Counted from the stretch's first letter, positions 48,657-62,475 are shown. The stretch is 64,000 nucleotides of DNA from Aulostomus chinensis (GCA_037954235.1 JBBMOA010000001.1:28411074-28475073), one strand, 5' to 3'. Translations and numbers: made by a program. The notes: generated from the letters alone by a model not told the origin.

Positions 48657-49727
48657 GTTGAATGTGGCATTTGTTGGACAGAAGCGTCTCATCTCAACAA
48701 AAGCACCTCTTCAGTGCTGAGGCATGATGGGGCCAGGCATGAGAATGAAGTCCCAGATCCACCAGGATGAACTCAGGTATACAGCCACTCTCCAACTGAC
48801 TCACAGTTGCTTCATTGATCATTAATTCCTCTTCATTTCTTCTCTCCTTCATCTTTAACCATCCAGCTTCCAGGAAGCAGATGCTGGATGAGGCTCTGCT
48901 GAATTTCATCCTGAAGGACTGCCAGCCCCTCAGCACTGTTGAGAGGGAAGGGTTCAGGGAACTGGTTCAGGTCCTTGAGCCTCATATGTTTGCCAACCAG
49001 AAAGGTTTGTGTGGAAATGATCTAAAGCAGTCGTTGATATCTCCAGTTTATTTCATCTCTAATTTTAATGTATTGATTTACTCTGGGTGTCATTTTCAGA
49101 CCATCAAACAAACGGTGGCCAAAAAGTACCAGGAGGAACGGGAAGGAGTGAAAAAGGAAGTCCAGCTGCCATGTGGACATCTGTGGACATGGAGGCTCCC
49201 TTGGCTCTGACCTGTCACTGCATTCCTGAGAATGAATGTGTTGGGAGTGCAAGACTTTCCACAAAGTCACCCTGCTGACAGTTTGGCCCCAGTCCAAAGA
49301 GGCCTGATGGAGGACTGGGCCATCACCAACAAAGTCAAGTGTCTTGTGAGCGACGCAGCACCAAACATGACAGCATCCACTAGACAGCTCCAAATTCACC
49401 ACTCAGTCTGCACTGCACATCGTCTGAATCTAGGAGTCAGAAAATCCTGTGATCAGATCCCCACTTCCATCATCAGACACAAAGCCAGGAACACTGTCAC
49501 ATCCTTCAGATCAGCACTACAGCCAAGGAGAAGCTGGCTCAGGTGCAGCAACAGATGGGAGGGCCAACCCTGAAACTCATCAGTGAGGTGCCAACACGCT
49601 GGAACAGCACACACAGCTGTCAGGGCTGCATGATGAGAGGGAACCAGTGTGGGAACCTCTGGCCTCTCTAAGACAGATTTGACTCCACTGACAGCTGAGG
49701 AGTTCACCACCATAGGAGAAGCACTTC
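48657..49727 (+). pseudogene. BED-finger hAT transposase (ZBED-like) pseudogene with introns
   Basis: Exon 1 (48657-48776) encodes VECGICWTEASHLNKSTSSV then LRHDGARH, a BED zinc finger (C-x2-C and H-x4-H), but has an in-frame TGA at 48768. Exon 2 (48867-49004, acceptor catccag, donor aaag/gtttgt) encodes SRKQMLDEALLNFILKDCQP and STVEREGFRELVQVLEPHMF. Exon 3 starts at 49100 (acceptor cattttcag) with TIKQTVAKKYQEEREGVKKE. Further on, in shifting frames, come WTSVDMEAPLALTCH, LGVQDFPQSHPADS, CLVSDAAPNM (about 49340, catalytic Asp region), CTAHRLNL, then PTRWNST (49591) and LTAEEFTTIGEAL (about 49690). The C-terminal hAT dimerisation domain is missing. In complete ZBED-like proteins these blocks form one continuous transposase fold. 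The stop, several frame changes and the 3' truncation make this a dead copy. The exon structure suggests an intron-bearing transposon or an old domesticated relative. Confidence 0.87.
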
Positions 49728-50228
49728 TAGCAAACAGAGGTCATTCTAGTAGCCTGGTCCCTCTGTGGTTGAGCTATAATTTTAGGAAATATGGTCATTA
49801 TTCAATGGTGACATCTCTCTGCTGAATAATGTAGAACTGAACGGATCCACTGGACCTTCTTTTTACAAACAGCAGCATGCAGCAGCTTTCCTGAGTGGAA
49901 AACTGCACATTTCTGTTGGTGAGAGTTAATCAAGTGATGGACTTTGTCTCTCAACAAAAGCTGTGTGGAAAAACCCTGCAGCTACGAGCGCTTCAGATTC
50001 TGAGAGTGATTCTTACGCCATTGGCTGGTTTAACCTGGCGTCTGACCGTGGAGGTGGCCGAGAGGAGCGTGACATGGCTGCACAGGTAAATCAACTAAAG
50101 CAGTGTTAGTCTTTGGCAGCAGGCCAGGCCGACAAATGCTAATGTCTCTGACTGACTGACTGATGAAGTTGGACCATTGTTCAGCCACAATGATGCATGA
50201 CCACAAATAGTGGCCTGGGTCTTTATGA
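49728..50228. other. Unassigned sequence, right part of spacer
   Basis: No recognised gene after the hAT similarity stops at about 49727. A 64-codon frame at 49895-50089 has no domain signal. Ends with gctcacaagactgttagcat, where the satellite begins. Confidence 0.45.
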
Positions 50229-53200
50229 AGCTCACAAGACTGTTAGCATCATTTTGAGGTTGTTCGAAACTCTTACTACATTACTGTAAGCATCACTGAG
50301 TTTATTAGCAACTATCACTACATTACTGTTAGCATCATTTTGAGTTCATTAGGAATTCTTCCGACATCACTGTCACAATATTTTGAGGTTCGTAGCAACT
50401 TTTACTACATTACTGTCGCATTATTTTGAGGTTCGTAGCAACTCTTAGTACATGACTGTCAGCATCACTTTGAAGTTATTCAAAGTTTCACTCCATTACT
50501 GTTAGCATCATTTTGAGTTCATTAGCAATTCTTACTAAATCACTGTCGCGTCAGTTTGAGATCATTTGCAATTCTTCCGACATCACTGTTGCAATATTTT
50601 AAGGTTCGTAGCAACTCTTACTACATTGCTGTCAGCATCACTTTGAGTTTATTAGCAACTCTCACTACATTACTGTTAGCATCATTTTGCATTGTTGAGC
50701 AATTCTCACGACATCACTGTAGCATTAAATTGAGTTCATTAGCAACTCTTACTAAATGACTGTCAGCATCAATTTGAGGTTGTTCGAAACTCTGACTACA
50801 TTACTGTAAGCATCACTGAGTTTCTTTGCAACTATCACTGCATTACTGTTAGCATCATTTTAAGTTCATTAGCAATTCTTCTGACATCACTGTCGCAATA
50901 TTTTGAGGTTCGTAGCAACTCTTACTAAATGACTGTCAGCATCACTTTGAGGTTGTTTGAAACTCTGACTACATTACTGTAAGCATCACTGAGTTTCTTA
51001 GAAACTATCACTACATTATTGTTAGCATCATCTTGAGTTCATTAGCAATTCTTCCGACATCACTGTTGAAATATTTTGAGGTTCGTAGCAAATTTTACTA
51101 CATTACTGTCGCATTATTTTGAGGTTCGTAGCAACTCTTAGTATATGACTGTCAGCATCACTTTGAGGTTATTCGAAACGTTCACTCCATTACTGTTAGC
51201 ATCATTTTGAGATCATTACCAATTCTTCTGACATCACTGTCGCATCATTTTGACATCTTTAGCAATTCTTCTGACATCACTGTCGCATTATTTTGAGGTT
51301 CGTAGCAACTCTTACGACATGACTGTCAGCATCACTTTGAGGTTATTTTGAAAGTTTCACTCCATTACTCCTAGCATCATTTTGAGTTCATTAGCAATTC
51401 TTACTACATCACTGTCGCATCATTTTGAGATCATTAGCAATTCTTCTGACATCACTGTCACATCATTTTGAGGTTCGTAGCAACTCTTACTACATTATTG
51501 TTGCATTATTTTAAAGTTCCTAGCAACTCTTACTACATTACTGTCATCATCACTTTGAGTTTATTAGCAACTATCGCTACATTACTGTTAGCATCATCTT
51601 GAGTTCAGTAGCAATTCTTCCGACATCACTGTTGCAATATTTTGAGGTTCGAAGCAACTTTTACTATATTACTGTCGCATTATATTGAGGTTCGTAGCAA
51701 CTCTTACCACATGACTGTGAGCATCACTTTGAGGTTCTTCGGAACACTTACTACATTACTGTAAGCATCACTGACTTGATTAGAAACTATCACTACATAA
51801 CTGTTAGCATCATTTTGAGTTCATTAGCAATTCTTCTGACATCACTGTCGCAATATTTTGAGGTTCGTAGCAACTTTTACTACATTACTGTCGCATTATT
51901 TTGAGGTTCGTAGCAACTCTTAATACATGACTGTCAGCATCACTTTGAGTTTATTAGCAACTATCACTACATTACTGTTAGCATCATTTTGAGTTCATTC
52001 ACAATTCCTCCGACATCACTGTCGCATTATTTTAAGGTTCGTAGCAACTCTTACTACATTACTGTCAGCATCACTTTGACTTTATTAGCAACTATCACTA
52101 CATTACTGTTAGCATCATTTTGAGTTAATGAGCAATTCTCACGACATCACTGTAGCATTAAATTGAGTTCATTAGCAACTCTTACTAAATGACTGTCAGC
52201 ATCACTTTGAGGTTGTTCGAAACTCTTATTACATTACTGTTAGCATCACTGAGTTTCTTAGCAACTATCACTCAATTAATGGTAGCATCATCTTGAGTTC
52301 ATTAGCAATTCTTCCGACATCACTGTCGCAATATTTTGAGGTTCGTAGCATCTTTTACTCCATTACTGTCGCATTATTTTGAGGTTTGTAGCAACTCTTA
52401 GTACATGACTGTCAGCATCACTTTGAGGTTATTCGAAACGTTCACTCCATTACTGTTAGCATCATTTTGAGTTCATTAGCAATTCTTACTAAATCACTTT
52501 CGAATCATTTTGAGATCATTAGCAATTCTTCTGACATCACTGTCACATTATTTTGAGGTTCGTAGCAACTCTTACTACATTATTGTTGCATTATTTTAAG
52601 GTTCGTAGCAACTCTTACTACATTACTGTCAGCATCACTTTGAGTTTATTGGCAACTATCACTACATTACTGTTAGCATCATTTTGAGATTATTAGCAAT
52701 TCTTACGACATCACTTTCCCATCAGTTTGAGATCATTACCAATTCTTCTGACATCACTGTCGCATTATTTTGAGGTTCGTAGCAACTCTTACTAAATGAC
52801 TGTCAGCATCACTTTGAGGTTGTTCGAAACTCTTACTACATTACTGTAAGCATCACTGAATAATTAGCAACTATCACTACATTACTGTTCGCATCATTTT
52901 GAGTTCATTCGCAATTCTTCCGACATCACTGTCGCAATATTTTGAGGTTCGTAGCAACTTTTACTACATTACTGTCGCATTATTTTGAGGTTCGTAGCAA
53001 CTCTTAGTACATGACTGTCAGCATCACTTTAAGGTTGTTCGAAACACTTACTCCATTACTGTTAGCATCATGTTGAGTTCATTAGCAATTCTTACGACAT
53101 CACTGTCCCATAAGTTTGAGATCATTACCAGTTCTTCTGACATCACTGTCGAATTATTTTGAGGTTCAAAGCAACTCTTACTACATTACTGTAAGCATCA

Positions 53201-56200
53201 CTGAGTTTATTAGCATCTATCACTACGTTACTGTTAGCATCATTTTGAGATCATTACCAATTCTTCTGACATCAGTGTCGCATCATTTTGAGATCTTTAG
53301 CAATTCTTCTGACATCACTGTCGCATTGTTTTGAGGTTCGTAGCAACTCTTACTACATTACTGTAAGCATCACTGAGTTTTTTGCATCTATCACTCCGTT
53401 AGTGTTAGCATCATTTTGAAATCATTACCAATTCTTCTGACATCACTGTCGCATCATTTTGAGATCTTTAGCAATTCTTCTGACATCACTGTCGCATTAT
53501 TTTGACGTTCGTAGCAACTCTTACTACATGAGTGTCAGCATCACTTTGAGGTTTTTCGAAACACTTACTACATTACTGTAAGCATCACTGAGTTGATTAG
53601 CAACTATCACTACATTACTGTTAGCATCATTTTAAGTTCATTTGCAATTCTTCCGACATCACTGTCGCAATATTTTAAGGTTTGTAGCAACTTGTACTTT
53701 ATTATTGTCGCATTATATCGAGTTTCGTGGCAACTCTTACTACATTATTGCTGCATTATTTTAAGGTTCGTCGCAACTCGTACTACATTACTGTCAGCAT
53801 CACTGAGTTTCTTCGTAACTATCACTACATTACTGTTAGCATCATCTTGAGTTCATTCGCAATTCTTCCGACATCACTGTCGCATTATTTTGAGGTTTGT
53901 AGCAACTCTTAGTACATGACTGTCAGCATCACTTTGAGGTTATTCGAAACTTTCACTCCATTACTGTTAGCATCATTTTGAGTTCATTAGCAATTCTTAC
54001 TACATCACTGTCGCATCATTTTCAGATCATTAGCAATTCTTCTGACATCACTGTCACATTATTTTGAGGTTCGTAGCAACTCTTACTACATTATTGTTGC
54101 ATTATTTTAAGGTTCATAGCAACTCTTACTACATGACTGTCAGCATCACTTTGAGTTTATGAGCAACTATCACTACATTACTGTTAGCATCATTTTGAGT
54201 TGTTGAGCAATTCTCACGACATCACTGTAGCATTAAATTGAGTTCATTCGCAACTCTTACTAAATGACTGTCAGCATCACTTTGAGGTTGTTCGAACCTC
54301 TTACTACATTACTGTTAGCATCACTGACTTGATTAGCAACTATCACTACATTACTGTTAGCATCATCTTGAGTTCATTAGCAATTCTTCCGACATCACTG
54401 TCGCAATATTTTGAGGTTCGTAGCAACTTTTACTACATTAGTGTCGCATTATTTTGAGGTTCGTAGCAACACTTACTACATGACTGTCAGCATCACTTTG
54501 AGGTTATTAGAAAGTTTCACTCCATTACTGTGAGCATCATTTTGAGTTCATTAGCAATTCTTACGACATCACTGTCGCATCATTTTGAGATCATTAGCAA
54601 TTCTTCCGACATGACTGTCGCATTAATTTGAGGTTTGTAGCAACTCTTAGTACATGACTGTCAGCATCACTTTGAGGTTATTCGAAACGTTCACTGGATT
54701 ACTGTTAGCATCATTTTGAGTTCATTAGCAATTCTTACTAAATCACTGTTGCATCATTTTGAGATCTTTCGCAATTCTTCTGACATCACTGTCGCATTAT
54801 TTTGAAGTTCGTAGCAACTCTTACTGTATGACAGTCAGCATCACTTTGAGGTTGTTCGAAACACTTACTACATTACTGTAAGCATCACTGAGTTGATTAG
54901 CAATTATCACTACATTACTGTTAGCATCATTTTGAGTTCATTAGCAATTCTTACTACATCACTGTCGCATCATTTTAAGTTCATTAGCAATTCTTCCGAC
55001 ATCACTGTCGCCTTATATTGAGTTTCGTGGCAACTCTTACTACATTATTGTTGCATTATTTTAAGGTTCGTAGCAACTCTTCCTACATTCCTGTCAGCAT
55101 CACTGAGTTTCTTCGCAACTATCACTACATTACTGTTAGCATCATCTTGAGTTCATTCGCAATTCTTACTACATCACTGTCGCAACATTTTGAGGTCCGT
55201 AGCAACTTTTATTACATTACTGTCACATTATTTCTAGGTTCGTAGCAACTCTTAGTACATGACTGTCAGCATCACTTTGAGGTTATTCGAAACTTTCTCT
55301 CCATTACTGTTAGCATAATTTTGAGTTCATTAGCAATTCAATAGCAATTCTTACTACATCACTGTCACATCATTTTGTCGCATCAATTCTTCTGACATCA
55401 CTGTCACATTATTTTGAGGTTCGTAGTAACTCTTACTACATTATTGTTGCATTATTTTAAGGTTCGTAGCAACTCTTACTACATGACTGTCAGCATCACT
55501 TTGAGGTTGTTCGAAACACTTACTACATTACTGTAAGCATCACTGAGTTAATTAGCAACTATCACTACATTACTGTTAGCATCATTTTGAGTTCATTAGC
55601 AATTCTTCCGACATCACTGTAGCAATATTTTGAGGTTCGTAGCAACTTTTACTACATCACTGTCGCACTATTTTGAGGTTCGTAGCAACTCTTACTACAT
55701 TACTGTTGCATTATTTAAAGGTTCGTAGCAACTCTTACTACATTACTGTAAGCATCACTGAGTTTATTAGCAACTATCACTACGTTACTGTTCGCATCGT
55801 TTTGAGTTCAATAGCAATTCTTACGACATTACTGTCAGCATCATTTTTAATTTACTCGCAACTCAAACCACATGACTGTCAGCATCACTTTGAGGTCATT
55901 CGAAACTTTCACTCCATTACTTTTAGCATCATTTTGAGATCTTTAGCAATTCTTCTGACATCACTGTCGCACTATTTTGAGGTTCGTAGCAACTCTTACT
56001 ACATTACTGTTGCATTATTTAAAGGTTCGTAGCAACTCTTACTACATTACTGTCAGCATCACTTTGAGTTTATTAGCAACTATTACTACATTACTGTTAG
56101 CATCATTTTGAGTTCATTAGCAATTCTTACTACATCACTGTCGCATCATTTTCAGATCATTCGCAATTCTTCTGACATCACTGTCGCATTATTTTGAGTT

Positions 56201-58392
56201 TCGTAGCAACTATTACTACATTACTGTTGCATTATTTTGAGGTTCGTAGCAACTCTTACTACATTACTGTCAGCATCACTTTGAGTTTATTAGCAACTAT
56301 CACTACATTACTGTTAGCATCATTTTGAGTTTATTACCAATTCTCACGACATCACTGTAGCATTAAATTGAGGTTAGAAGCAACTCTTCCTACATGACTG
56401 TCAGGATCACTTTGAAGTTGTTCGAAAAACTGACTACATTACAGTCAGCATCACTTTGAGTTCATTAGAAACTATCACCACATTACTGTTAGCATCATTA
56501 TGAGGTTAGTAGCAACTCTCACCACTTGACTGTCAGCATCACTTTGAGGTTGTTCCAAACACTTACTACATTACCGTAAGCATCACTGAGTTAATTAGCA
56601 ACTATCACTCCATGACTGTAGCATCATTTTGAGTTCATTAGCAATTCTTCCGACATCACTGTCGCATTATTTTTAGGTTCGTAGCAACTCTTACTACATG
56701 ATTGTCAGCATCACTTTGAGGTTATTCGAAACGTTCACTCCATTACTGTTAGCATCATTTTGAGTTCATTAGCAATTCTTACTAAATCACTGTCGCATCA
56801 TTTTGAGATCTTTAGAAATTCTTCTGACATCACTGTCGCATTATTTGAGGTTCGTAGCAACTCTTACTACATGACTGTCAGTATCACTTTGAGGTTGTTT
56901 GAAACACGTACTGCATTACTGTAAGCATCACTGAGTTGATTAGCAACTTCAAGTACATCACTGTTAGCGTCATTTTGACTTCATTCGCAATTCTTACTAC
57001 AGCACTGTCGCATCATTTTGAGATCATTAGCAATTCTTCCAACATCACTGTCGCAATATTTTGAGGTTCGTAGCAACTTTTACTACATTACTGTTGCAAT
57101 ATTTAGAGGTTCGTAGCAACACTTACTACATGACTTTCAGCATCACTTTGAAGTTGTTCGAAACACTTACTACATTACTGTAAGCATCACTGAGTTAATT
57201 AGCAACTATCACTACATTACTGTTAGCATCATTTTGAGTTCATTAGCAATTCTTCCGACATCACTGTAGCAATATTTTGAGGTTCGTAGCAACTTTTACT
57301 ACATCACTGTCGCATTATTTTGAGGTTCGTAGCAACACTTACTACATGACTGTCAGCATCACTTTGAGTTCATGAGCAACTATCACTACATTACTGTTAG
57401 CATCATTATGAGGTTAGTCGCAACTCTTACCACATGACTGTCAGCATCACTTTGAGGTTGTTCGAAACTCTTACTACATTACTGTAAGCATCACTAAGTT
57501 TATTAGCAACTATCACTACATTGCTGTTAGCATCATTTTCAGTTCATTAGCAATTCTTCCAACATCACTGTCGCAATATTTTGAGGTTCGTAGCAACTTT
57601 TACTACATTACTGTTGCATTATTTAGAGGTTCGTAGCAACACTTACTACATGACTTTCAGCATCACTTTGAGGTGATTCGAAACTTTCACTCCATTACTG
57701 TTTGCATCATTTTTGGTTCATTAGCAATTCTTACTACATCACTGTTGCATCATTTTTATATCAGTAGCAATTCTTCTGACATCACTGTCGCATTATTTTG
57801 ATGTTCGTAGCAACTCTTATTACATTACAGTTGCATTATTTAAAGGTTCGTAGCAACTCTTACTACATGACTGTCAGGATCACTTTGAAGTTGTTCAAAA
57901 CACTTACTACATTACTGTCAGCATCACTTTGAGTTCATTAGCAATTATCGCTACATTACTGTTAGCATCATTATGAGGTTAGTAGCAACTCTTACCACAT
58001 GACTGTCAGCATCACTTTGAGGTTGTTCGAAACTCTTACTACATTACTGTAAGCATCACTGAGTTTATTAGCAACTATCACTACATTACTGTTAGCATCA
58101 TTTTGCGTTCATTAGCAATTCTTCCGACATTACTGTCGCATCATTTTGAGATCATTCGCAATTCTTCTGACATGACTGTCGCATTAATTTGACGTTCGGA
58201 GCAACTCTTACTACATGATTGTCAGCATCACTTTGAGGTTTTTCGAAAACTTCACTCCATTACGGTTAGCATCATTTTGAGTTCATTAGCAGTTCTTAGT
58301 AAATCACTTACGCATCATTTTGAGATCTTTAGAAATTCTTCTGACATCACTGTCGCATTATTTGAGGTTCGTAGCAACTCTTACTACATGAC

Positions 58393-58735
58393 TGTCAGCA
58401 TCACTTTGAGGTTGTTCGAAACTCTTACTACATTACTGTAAGCATCACTAAGTTTATTAGCAACTATCACTACATTGCTGTTAGCATCATTTTCAGTTCA
58501 TTAGCAATTCTTCCGACATCACTGTCGCAATATTTTGAGGTTCGTAGCAACTCTTACTACATGACTGTCAGCATCACTTTGAGGTTGTTCGAAACTCTTA
58601 CTACATTACTGTAAGCATCACTGAGTTTATTAGCAACTATCACTACATTGCTGTTAGCATCATTTTCAGTTCATTAGCAATTCTTCCGACATCACTGTCG
58701 CAATATTTTGAGGTTCGTAGCAACTCTTACTACAT
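58393..58735 (+). repeat. 173-bp tandem higher-order unit in array B2
   Basis: gcatcactttgaggttgttc at 58398 recurs at 58571 (173 bp). The following monomers are in the same order with few changes: the catcact-aag versus catcact-gag monomer, the monomer with acattgctgtt, the one with ttttcagttc, and the gcaatattttgagg monomer. A further copy lies at about 57440. Confidence 0.88.
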
Positions 58736-61169
58736 TACTGTTGCATTATTTAAATGTTTGTAGCAACTCTTACTACATTACTGTAAGCATCACTGAGTTT
58801 ATTAGCCACTATCACTACATTACTGTTAGCATCATTATGAGGTTAGTAGCAACTCTTACCACATGACTGTCAGCATCACTTTGAGGTTGTTCCAAACACT
58901 TACTACATTACCGTCAGCATCACTGAGTTAATTAGCAACTATGACTACATTACTGTTAGCATCATTTTGAGTTCATGAGCAATTCTTCCGACATCACTGT
59001 CGCAATATTTTGAGGTTCGTAGCAACACTTACTACATGATTGTCAGCATCACTTTGAGGTTGTTCGAAACACGTACTGCATTACTTTAAGCATCACTGAG
59101 TTGATTAGCAACTTTAAGTACATCACAGTTTGCGTCATTTTGACTTCATTAGCAATTCTTACTACATCACTGTCGCATCATTTTGAGATCATTAGCAATT
59201 GTTCCGACATCACTGTCGCATTATTTTGAGGTTCGTAGAAACTCTTACGACATTACTGTTGCATTTTTTTAAGGTTCGTTGCAACTCTTACTACATTACT
59301 GTTACCATCACTTTGAGTTCATTCTCAACTATCACTACATTACTGTTAGCATCATTTTGAGTTTATTCGTAATTCTTACATCACTGTAGCATTAAATTGA
59401 GGTTCGTAGCAACTCTTACTTCATGACTGTCAGCATCACTTTGAGGTTGTTCGAAACTCTTACTACATTACTGTAAGCATCACTGAGTTTATTAGCAACT
59501 ATCACTACATTACTGTTAGCATCAATTTGAGTTCATTGGCAATTCTTCGGACATCACTGTCGCAATATTTTGAGGTTCGTAGCAACTTTGACTACATTAC
59601 TGTTGCATTATTTTGAGGTTCGTAGCAACACTTACTACATGACTGTCAGCATCACTTTGAGGTTATTCGAAACTATCACTCCATTACTGTTAGCACCCTT
59701 TTGAGTTCATTAGCAATTCTTACTACATCACTGTCGCATCATTTTGAGATCATTAGCAATTCTTCCGACATCACTGTCGCATTATTTTGAGGTTCGTAGC
59801 AACTCTTACTACATGATTGTCAGCATCACTTTGAGGTTATTCGAAACGTTCACTCCATTACAGTTAGCATCATTTTGAGTTCATTAGCAATTCTTACTAC
59901 ATCACTGTCGCATCATTTTGAGATCTTTAGAAATTCTTCTGACATCACTGTCGCATTATTTGAGGTTCGTAGCAACTCTTACTACATGACTGTCAGCATC
60001 ACTTTGAGGTTGTTCGAAACACGTACTGCATTACTGTAGGCATCACTGAGTTGATTAGCAACTTTAAGTACATCACTGTTAGCGTCATTTTGACTCCATT
60101 AGCAATTCTAACTACATCACTGTCGCATCATTTTGAGATCATTAGCAATTCTTCCGACATCACTGTCGCATTATTTTGAGGTTCGTAGCAACTCTTACTA
60201 CATTACTGTAAGCATCACTGAGTTTATTAGCAACTATCACTACATTGCTGTAAGCATCATTTTCAGTTCATTAGCAATTCTTCCGACATCACTGTCGCAT
60301 CATTTTGAGTTTATTAGCAACTATCACTACATTACTGTTAGCATCATTTTCAGTTCATTAGCAATTCTTCCGACATCACTGTCGCATCATTTTGAGATCA
60401 TTAGCAATTCTTCTGACATCACTGTCGCATTATTTTGACGTTCGGAGCAACTCTTACTACATTACTGTTGCATTATTTAAATGTTTGTAGCAACTCTTAC
60501 TACATGACTGTCAGCATCACTTTGAGTTTATTAGCAACTATCACTTCATTACTGCTAGCATCATTTTGAGTTTATTCGCAATTTTTACGACATCACTGTA
60601 GCATTAAATTGAGGTTCGTAGCAACTCTTGCTACATGACTGTCAGCATCACTTTGAGGTTGTTCGAAACTCTGACTACATTACTGTAAGCATCACTGAGT
60701 TTATTAGCAACTATCACTACATTACTGTTAGCATTATTTTGAGTTCATTAGCAATTCTTACTCCATCACTGTCGCATCAGTTTGAGATTATTAGCAATTC
60801 TTCTGAAATCACTGTTGCATTATTTTGAGGTTCGTAGCAACTCTTACTACATGACTGTCAGCATCACTTTGAGGTCATTCGAAACTTTCACTACATTACT
60901 GTTAGCATCATTTTGAGTTCATTTGCAATTCTTCCGACATCACTGTAGTATTGTTTTGTGGTAAGTAGCAACTCTTACTACACGACTGTTAGCATCACTT
61001 TGAGGTTGTTCGAAACACTTAATACATTACTGTCAGCATCACTTTGAGATCATTAGCAACTATCACTACATTACTGTTAGTATCATTTTGAGTTCATTAG
61101 CAATTTTTACAACATCACTCTCGCATCATTTTGAGATCTTTAGCAATTCTTCCGACATCACTGTAGCAT

Positions 61170-61505
61170 TATTTTGAGGGTAGTAGCAACTCTTACTACA
61201 TGACTTTCAGCATCATTTGAAATTGTTCGAAACACTTACTACATTACTGTAAGCCTCACTGAGTTTATTAGCAACTATCACTACATTACTTTTAGCATTA
61301 TTTTGTGTTCATTAGTAATTCTTCCGACATTACTTTCGCATTATTTGTAGTTCATTAGCAATTCCTACGACATCACTGTAGCATTATTTTGAGGGTAGTA
61401 GCAACTCTTACTACATGACTTTCAGCATCATTTGAAATTGTTCGAAACACTTACTACATTACTGTAAGCATCACTGAGTTTATTAGCAACTATCACTACA
61501 TCACT
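61170..61505 (+). repeat. 215-bp tandem five-monomer unit in array B2
   Basis: attttgagggtagtagcaac at 61171 recurs at 61386 (215 bp). Both copies continue with ctttcagcatcatttgaaat and gttcgaaacacttac. This shows that the number of monomers per higher-order unit varies along the array. Confidence 0.85.
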
Positions 61506-61509
61506 GTCA

Positions 61510-61852
61510 CATCATTTTGAGATCATTAGCAATTCTTCCGACATCACTGTCGCATTATTTGGAGGTTCGTAGCAACTCTTAGTACATGACTGTCAGCATG
61601 ACTTTGAGGTTGTTCTAAACTTTCACTTCATTACTGAAAGCATCACTGAGTTTATAGCAACTATCACTACATTACTGTCACATCATTTTGAGATCATTAG
61701 CAATTCTTCCGACATCACTGTCGCATTATTTGGAGGTTCGTAGCAACTCTTAGTACATGACTGTCAGCATGACTTTGAGGTTGTTCTAAACTTTCACTTC
61801 ATTACTGAAAGCATCACTGAGTTTATAGCAACTATCACTCCATCACTGTCGC
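61510..61852 (+). repeat. 171-bp near-identical tandem higher-order unit in array B2
   Basis: atcattttgagatcattagc at 61511 recurs at 61682 (171 bp) and the whole unit appears identical by eye. It includes the unusual monomers with gcattatttggaggttcg, gcatgactttgaggttgttc and gaaagcatcactgagtttat. The unit is four monomers, one shortened. Confidence 0.92.
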
Positions 61853-62475
61853 ATCATTTTGAGATCATTGGCAATGTTTCCAACATCACTGTCGCATTAT
61901 TTTGAGGTTCGAAGCAACTCTTACTACATCACTTTCAGCATTACTTTGAGGTTATTCGAAACTTTCACTCCATTACTGTTAGCATCATTTTGAGTTCATT
62001 AGCAATTCTTCCGACATCACTGTAGCATTATTTTGTGGTTTGTAGCAACTCTTACTACATTACTGTTAGCATCACTGAGTTTATTAGCAACTATCACTAC
62101 ATTACTGTTAGCATAATTTTGAGTTCATTAGCAATTCTTATGACATCACTTTCGCATCATTTTGAGATCATTAGGAATTCTTCCGACATCACTGTAGCAT
62201 TATTTTGAGGTTCGTAGCAACTCTTAGTACAAGACTGTCAGCATCACTTTGATGTTATTCGAAACTTTCACTACATTTCTGTTCGCATCATTTTGAGTTC
62301 ATTAGCAATTCTTACGACATCACTGTCGCATCATTTTGAGATCATTAGTAATTTTTACAACATCATTGTAGCATTATTTTGAGGTTATTAGCAACTCTTC
62401 CTCCATTACTGTTAGCATCATTTTGAGTTCATTAGCAATTCTTCCGACATCACTGTAGCATTATTTTGAGGTTTT

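Larger units (their letters stand above)
50229..62475 (+). repeat. Satellite array B2 (plus orientation), four-monomer higher-order repeat
   Basis: A 12.2-kb tandem array of 42-44-bp monomers, roughly 285 copies, of the same subfamily as B1 but inverted. A common order is gcatcattttgagttcatta (43 bp), gcaatattttgaggttcgta (43), gcattattttgaggttcgta (44), gcatcactttgaggttattc or gttgttcg (44) and gcatcactgagtttattagc (42). The spacing of the catcactgag monomer gives 50291, 50811 (520 bp, three times 173) and 50984 (173 bp), so a four-monomer unit of about 173 bp is frequent; five-monomer units also occur. One local rearrangement (about 55330-55400) duplicates part of a monomer. It ends at about 62475 with gaggttttgaggtacc. 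Confidence 0.97.

Noticed and set aside
53116..60828. Recurrent open frames in the satellites (also on the minus strand of B1 and near 4177) encoding a periodic peptide such as SNYHYITVSIILSSLAILPT
   Set aside because: They arise because three monomers of about 43 bp make 129 bp (43 codons), so the frame returns every three monomers. There is no conserved start, no codon bias and no domain, and the frames stop wherever monomer length changes.
50229..62475. CENP-B box or telomere repeat in the satellite
   Set aside because: I looked for a CENP-B-box-like core (ttcg followed by cggg) and for ttaggg tandem repeats and saw neither, so a centromere role rests only on organisation.
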